Of a DNA stretch of 8,247 bases, positions 6,753 through 8,247 are shown piece by piece. Source of the DNA: UBA7672 sp035548775 (lineage in GTDB: Bacteria; Pseudomonadota; Alphaproteobacteria; Caulobacterales; Hyphomonadaceae); contig DASZSI010000396.1 of NCBI GenBank assembly GCA_035548775.1, positions 1 through 8,247 of the forward strand, written 5' to 3'. Both the position numbers and the translations under genes were made by a program. Positions within the stretch are counted from its first letter, which is position 1. Each line of letters opens with the position of its first letter. The notes beneath the pieces are model-generated. The model was not told the DNA's origin, ran no database searches, and was given only the letters and a program-made list of their open reading frames with translations.

Positions 6753-6855
6753 TTGTCATCCCGGAAGCGCGTAGCGCTATCGGGGACCCATTGTGAGAGC
6801 ACAACGGCGTATAAGTGGTTCCCGGCTCTCCGGTTCGCTACGGCCGGGATGACAA
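6753..6855. repeat. 103-base palindromic element with 12-base inverted ends
   Basis: The ends are perfect inverted repeats: TTGTCATCCCGG (6753-6764) and CCGGGATGACAA (6844-6855). Each end forms its own hairpin. The left one pairs CCCG (6760-6763) with CGGG (6781-6784) and AGCGC (6766-6770) with GCGCT (6774-6778). The right one pairs CCCGG (6821-6825) with CCGGG (6844-6848) and CCG (6830-6832) with CGG (6841-6843). Bases 6753-6790 match the reverse complement of 422-459 at 36 of 38 positions. This looks like a paired REP (BIME-like) unit. It sits between two convergent genes, 12 bases after the lipoprotein stop and 22 before the DUF2200 stop, and could serve both as a terminator, though no U-run follows either hairpin. 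Confidence 0.85.
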
Positions 6856-6877
6856 CTCAAAGCCTTGGTCCGGCCAG

Positions 6878-7240
6878 CTACCCTCGCAGCACCTTTTCCA
6901 TCGCGCGTCCCTTGGCGATCTCGTCGACCAGCTTGTCGAGGTAGCGGATGTTCTGCATCAGCGGGTGTTCGATCTCCTCCACGCGGACGCCGCAGATGAC
7001 GCCGGTGATCGCCCTGCGCGAGGGATTGAGCTTGGGCGCGGCTGCGAAGAAATCCTCGAACGTGGTTTTCTCCTTGATCTGGGACTCGAGGCCCTTCTGC
7101 GTGTAGCCGGTGAGCCAGCGGATGGCTTCGTCGAGTTCCGCCTTGGTGCGGGCCTTCTTTTCGACCTTGGCGACGTAGAGCGGATAGACGCTCGCAAAGC
7201 TCATTGAATAGATCCGGTGATTGGCGTCGCTGGTCTTCAT
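6878..7240 (-). CDS. DUF2200 family protein
   Basis: The 120-residue protein closely resembles the DUF2200 family as I remember it: HRIYSMSFASVYPLYV near the N-terminus (residues 8-23), then KKARTKAELDEAIRWLTGYTQKGLE, ITGVICGVRVEEIEHPLMQ, and IRYLDKLVDEIAKGRAMEKVLR at the end. Members are small soluble bacterial proteins without an assigned biochemical role. No signal peptide or membrane segment is visible. The frame stays open upstream to 7651, antisense to the racemase gene, but family resemblance begins right at the ATG at 7240, so I use that start; only a weak GGGG lies before it. It is convergent with the lipoprotein gene and divergent from the racemase gene. Full length for the family, no oddities. 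Confidence 0.93.
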   Translation of the reverse strand: MKTSDANHRIYSMSFASVYPLYVAKVEKKARTKAELDEAIRWLTGYTQKGLESQIKEKTTFEDFFAAAPKLNPSRRAITGVICGVRVEEIEHPLMQNIRYLDKLVDEIAKGRAMEKVLRG

Positions 7241-7340
7241 GGCATTGGCCCCGTTGCAGTCGCGGCGGTCCTGCCGCCACGAAAGGCTTGACGGGCATGT
7301 TATGCCGGAGAGTGTGCCTTTCGCGAAGTGGAGAAGCGTA
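7241..7340. promoter_or_regulatory. Divergent promoter region with two small palindromes
   Basis: This 100-base gap separates the divergent DUF2200 and racemase genes, so promoters for both should lie in it. Two inverted repeats are visible: GGCGG-TCCTG-CCGCC (7264-7278) and GGCAT-GTT-ATGCC (7294-7306). The second is a plausible operator for a dimeric regulator. A TTGACG at 7288-7293 could be a -35 box for the racemase gene, but I see no good -10 at normal spacing. GGAGA at 7330-7334 is the racemase ribosome binding site, 6 bases before its ATG. Confidence 0.45.
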
Positions 7341-8247
7341 ATGGCATCTGGTCCCCTGGTCGGCGTGAAGGTGGTTGAGTTCCAGGGGATCGGCCCGGCG
7401 CCTTTCTGTGGGATGCTGCTGGCTGACCTTGGCGCCGATGTTGTGCGGATCGACCGGGCGGAATCCGTGGGCAAGTCGCCGCCGGACCTGATGAGCCGGG
7501 GCAAACGCTCCATCGCCATCGACCTGAAACACAAGGATGGCGTCGAGGCGGCGCTGGGCCTGGTCTCCAAGGCGGATGCGCTGATTGAGGGGTTCAGGCC
7601 CGGTGTGATGGAACGGCTGGGCGTTGGGCCGGAGGTCGCACTTAAGCGCAACCCGAAGCTGGTCTATGGGCGCATGACCGGCTGGGGCCAGACGGGGCCG
7701 TGGTCCGGCATGGCTGGGCACGACATCGACTATATCGCCCTGACCGGCGCGCTGCACACCATGGGGCGCGCGGGCGAGCCGCCGGCGCCGCCGTTGAACC
7801 TGGTGGGCGATTATGGCGGGGGCGCGCTCTATCTGGCGTTCGGGCTCTGCGCCGGGATCATCGAGGCGCGGTCGTCGGGCAAGGGACAGGTGATCGACTG
7901 CGCGATGATCGACGGAGCGGCGTCGCTGGCGACCATGTTCTACGGCATGAAGGCGGCGGGCATCTGGAACGACAAGCGCGGCGACAACCTGCTGGATGGC
8001 GGAGCGCACTTCTATGACACCTATGAGTGCGCGGACGGGAAGTGGCTGGCGGTTGGCGCGATCGAGCCGCAATTCCATGTCGTTCTGACAAAAGGCCTGG
8101 GGCTGGCCGAAGAAGAGTTTCCCAGGCGCATGGATCGCGCGCACTGGCCTGAGTACTCGAAGACAATTGCGGCGCGGATCAAGACGAAGAGCCGCGACGA
8201 CTGGATGAAAGTGTTCGACGGAACGGATGCGTGCGTGGCGCCGGTGC
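7341..8247 (+). CDS. CoA-transferase family III, probable alpha-methylacyl-CoA racemase (3' end cut)
   Basis: The frame is open to the window edge; 302 codons are visible of an expected 360-380, so the C-terminus is missing only because of the cut. It belongs to the CaiB/BaiF class III CoA-transferase fold. The residues that define alpha-methylacyl-CoA racemase are present: H127 in GHDIDY, D157 in LVGDYGGG and E242 in AIEPQF, in line with His126, Asp156 and Glu241 of the mycobacterial racemase MCR. Such enzymes invert the 2-methyl stereocentre of branched acyl-CoA esters so beta-oxidation can proceed, in the cytoplasm. DGGAHFYDTYECADGKW (219-235) is also typical. A formyl-CoA-transferase-type activity is less likely because of the Glu in the third position. 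The ATG at 7341 has GGAGA 6 bases upstream. It is divergent from DUF2200. Confidence 0.93.
   Translation, partial: MASGPLVGVKVVEFQGIGPAPFCGMLLADLGADVVRIDRAESVGKSPPDLMSRGKRSIAIDLKHKDGVEAALGLVSKADALIEGFRPGVMERLGVGPEVALKRNPKLVYGRMTGWGQTGPWSGMAGHDIDYIALTGALHTMGRAGEPPAPPLNLVGDYGGGALYLAFGLCAGIIEARSSGKGQVIDCAMIDGAASLATMFYGMKAAGIWNDKRGDNLLDGGAHFYDTYECADGKWLAVGAIEPQFHVVLTKGLGLAEEEFPRRMDRAHWPEYSKTIAARIKTKSRDDWMKVFDGTDACVAPV

Noticed and set aside
5692..6804. Long minus-strand open frame of 370 codons
   Set aside because: It is antisense to the clearly real dehydrogenase and lipoprotein genes, and its product is Arg/His-rich low-complexity sequence.
6777..8144. Long minus-strand open frame of 455 codons
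   Set aside because: It is antisense to the racemase gene and overlaps the DUF2200 gene in another frame. Its product is Arg/Pro/His-rich without family features, typical of stop-poor shadow frames in GC-rich DNA.

Overview
The window is GC-rich chromosomal DNA of the alphaproteobacterial kind. The main evidence is the adjacent sdhE and mfd genes, a DUF2200 gene, GTG starts, and short GC-rich palindromic repeats built around CGGGATGACA in the intergenic gaps. Sphingomonadales or Caulobacterales-like relatives seem most likely, but the order cannot be fixed from the sequence alone.

Layout. Positions 1-348 hold no gene I can support. Positions 349-610 are a dense cluster of palindromic intergenic elements, including a 73-base stretch that folds on paper as a near-perfect four-way cloverleaf. 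Two minus-strand genes follow: a six-helix membrane protein of unknown function (663-1226) and a small tail-anchored protein (1434-1757). The plus strand then carries sdhE (flavinylation factor of succinate dehydrogenase, GTG start), full-length mfd (transcription-repair coupling factor, 1148 residues), a short-chain dehydrogenase 10 bases after mfd, and a small cysteine-containing lipoprotein whose ATG overlaps the dehydrogenase stop codon. A 103-base palindromic element (6753-6855) lies between this run and the convergent DUF2200 gene (6878-7240, minus). Divergent from DUF2200, and cut by the window end, is a class III CoA-transferase-fold gene whose catalytic residues match alpha-methylacyl-CoA racemase.

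How the genes relate. mfd, the dehydrogenase and the lipoprotein are packed like one transcription unit, with sdhE 83 bases upstream of mfd and possibly part of it. Their functions (DNA repair, redox metabolism, envelope) are not obviously linked. The palindromic elements all lie immediately downstream of gene 3' ends, where they could terminate transcription or stabilise transcripts.

I found no convincing new multi-gene system. The coding part is ordinary housekeeping and accessory metabolism. The repeat architecture is the most unusual part.
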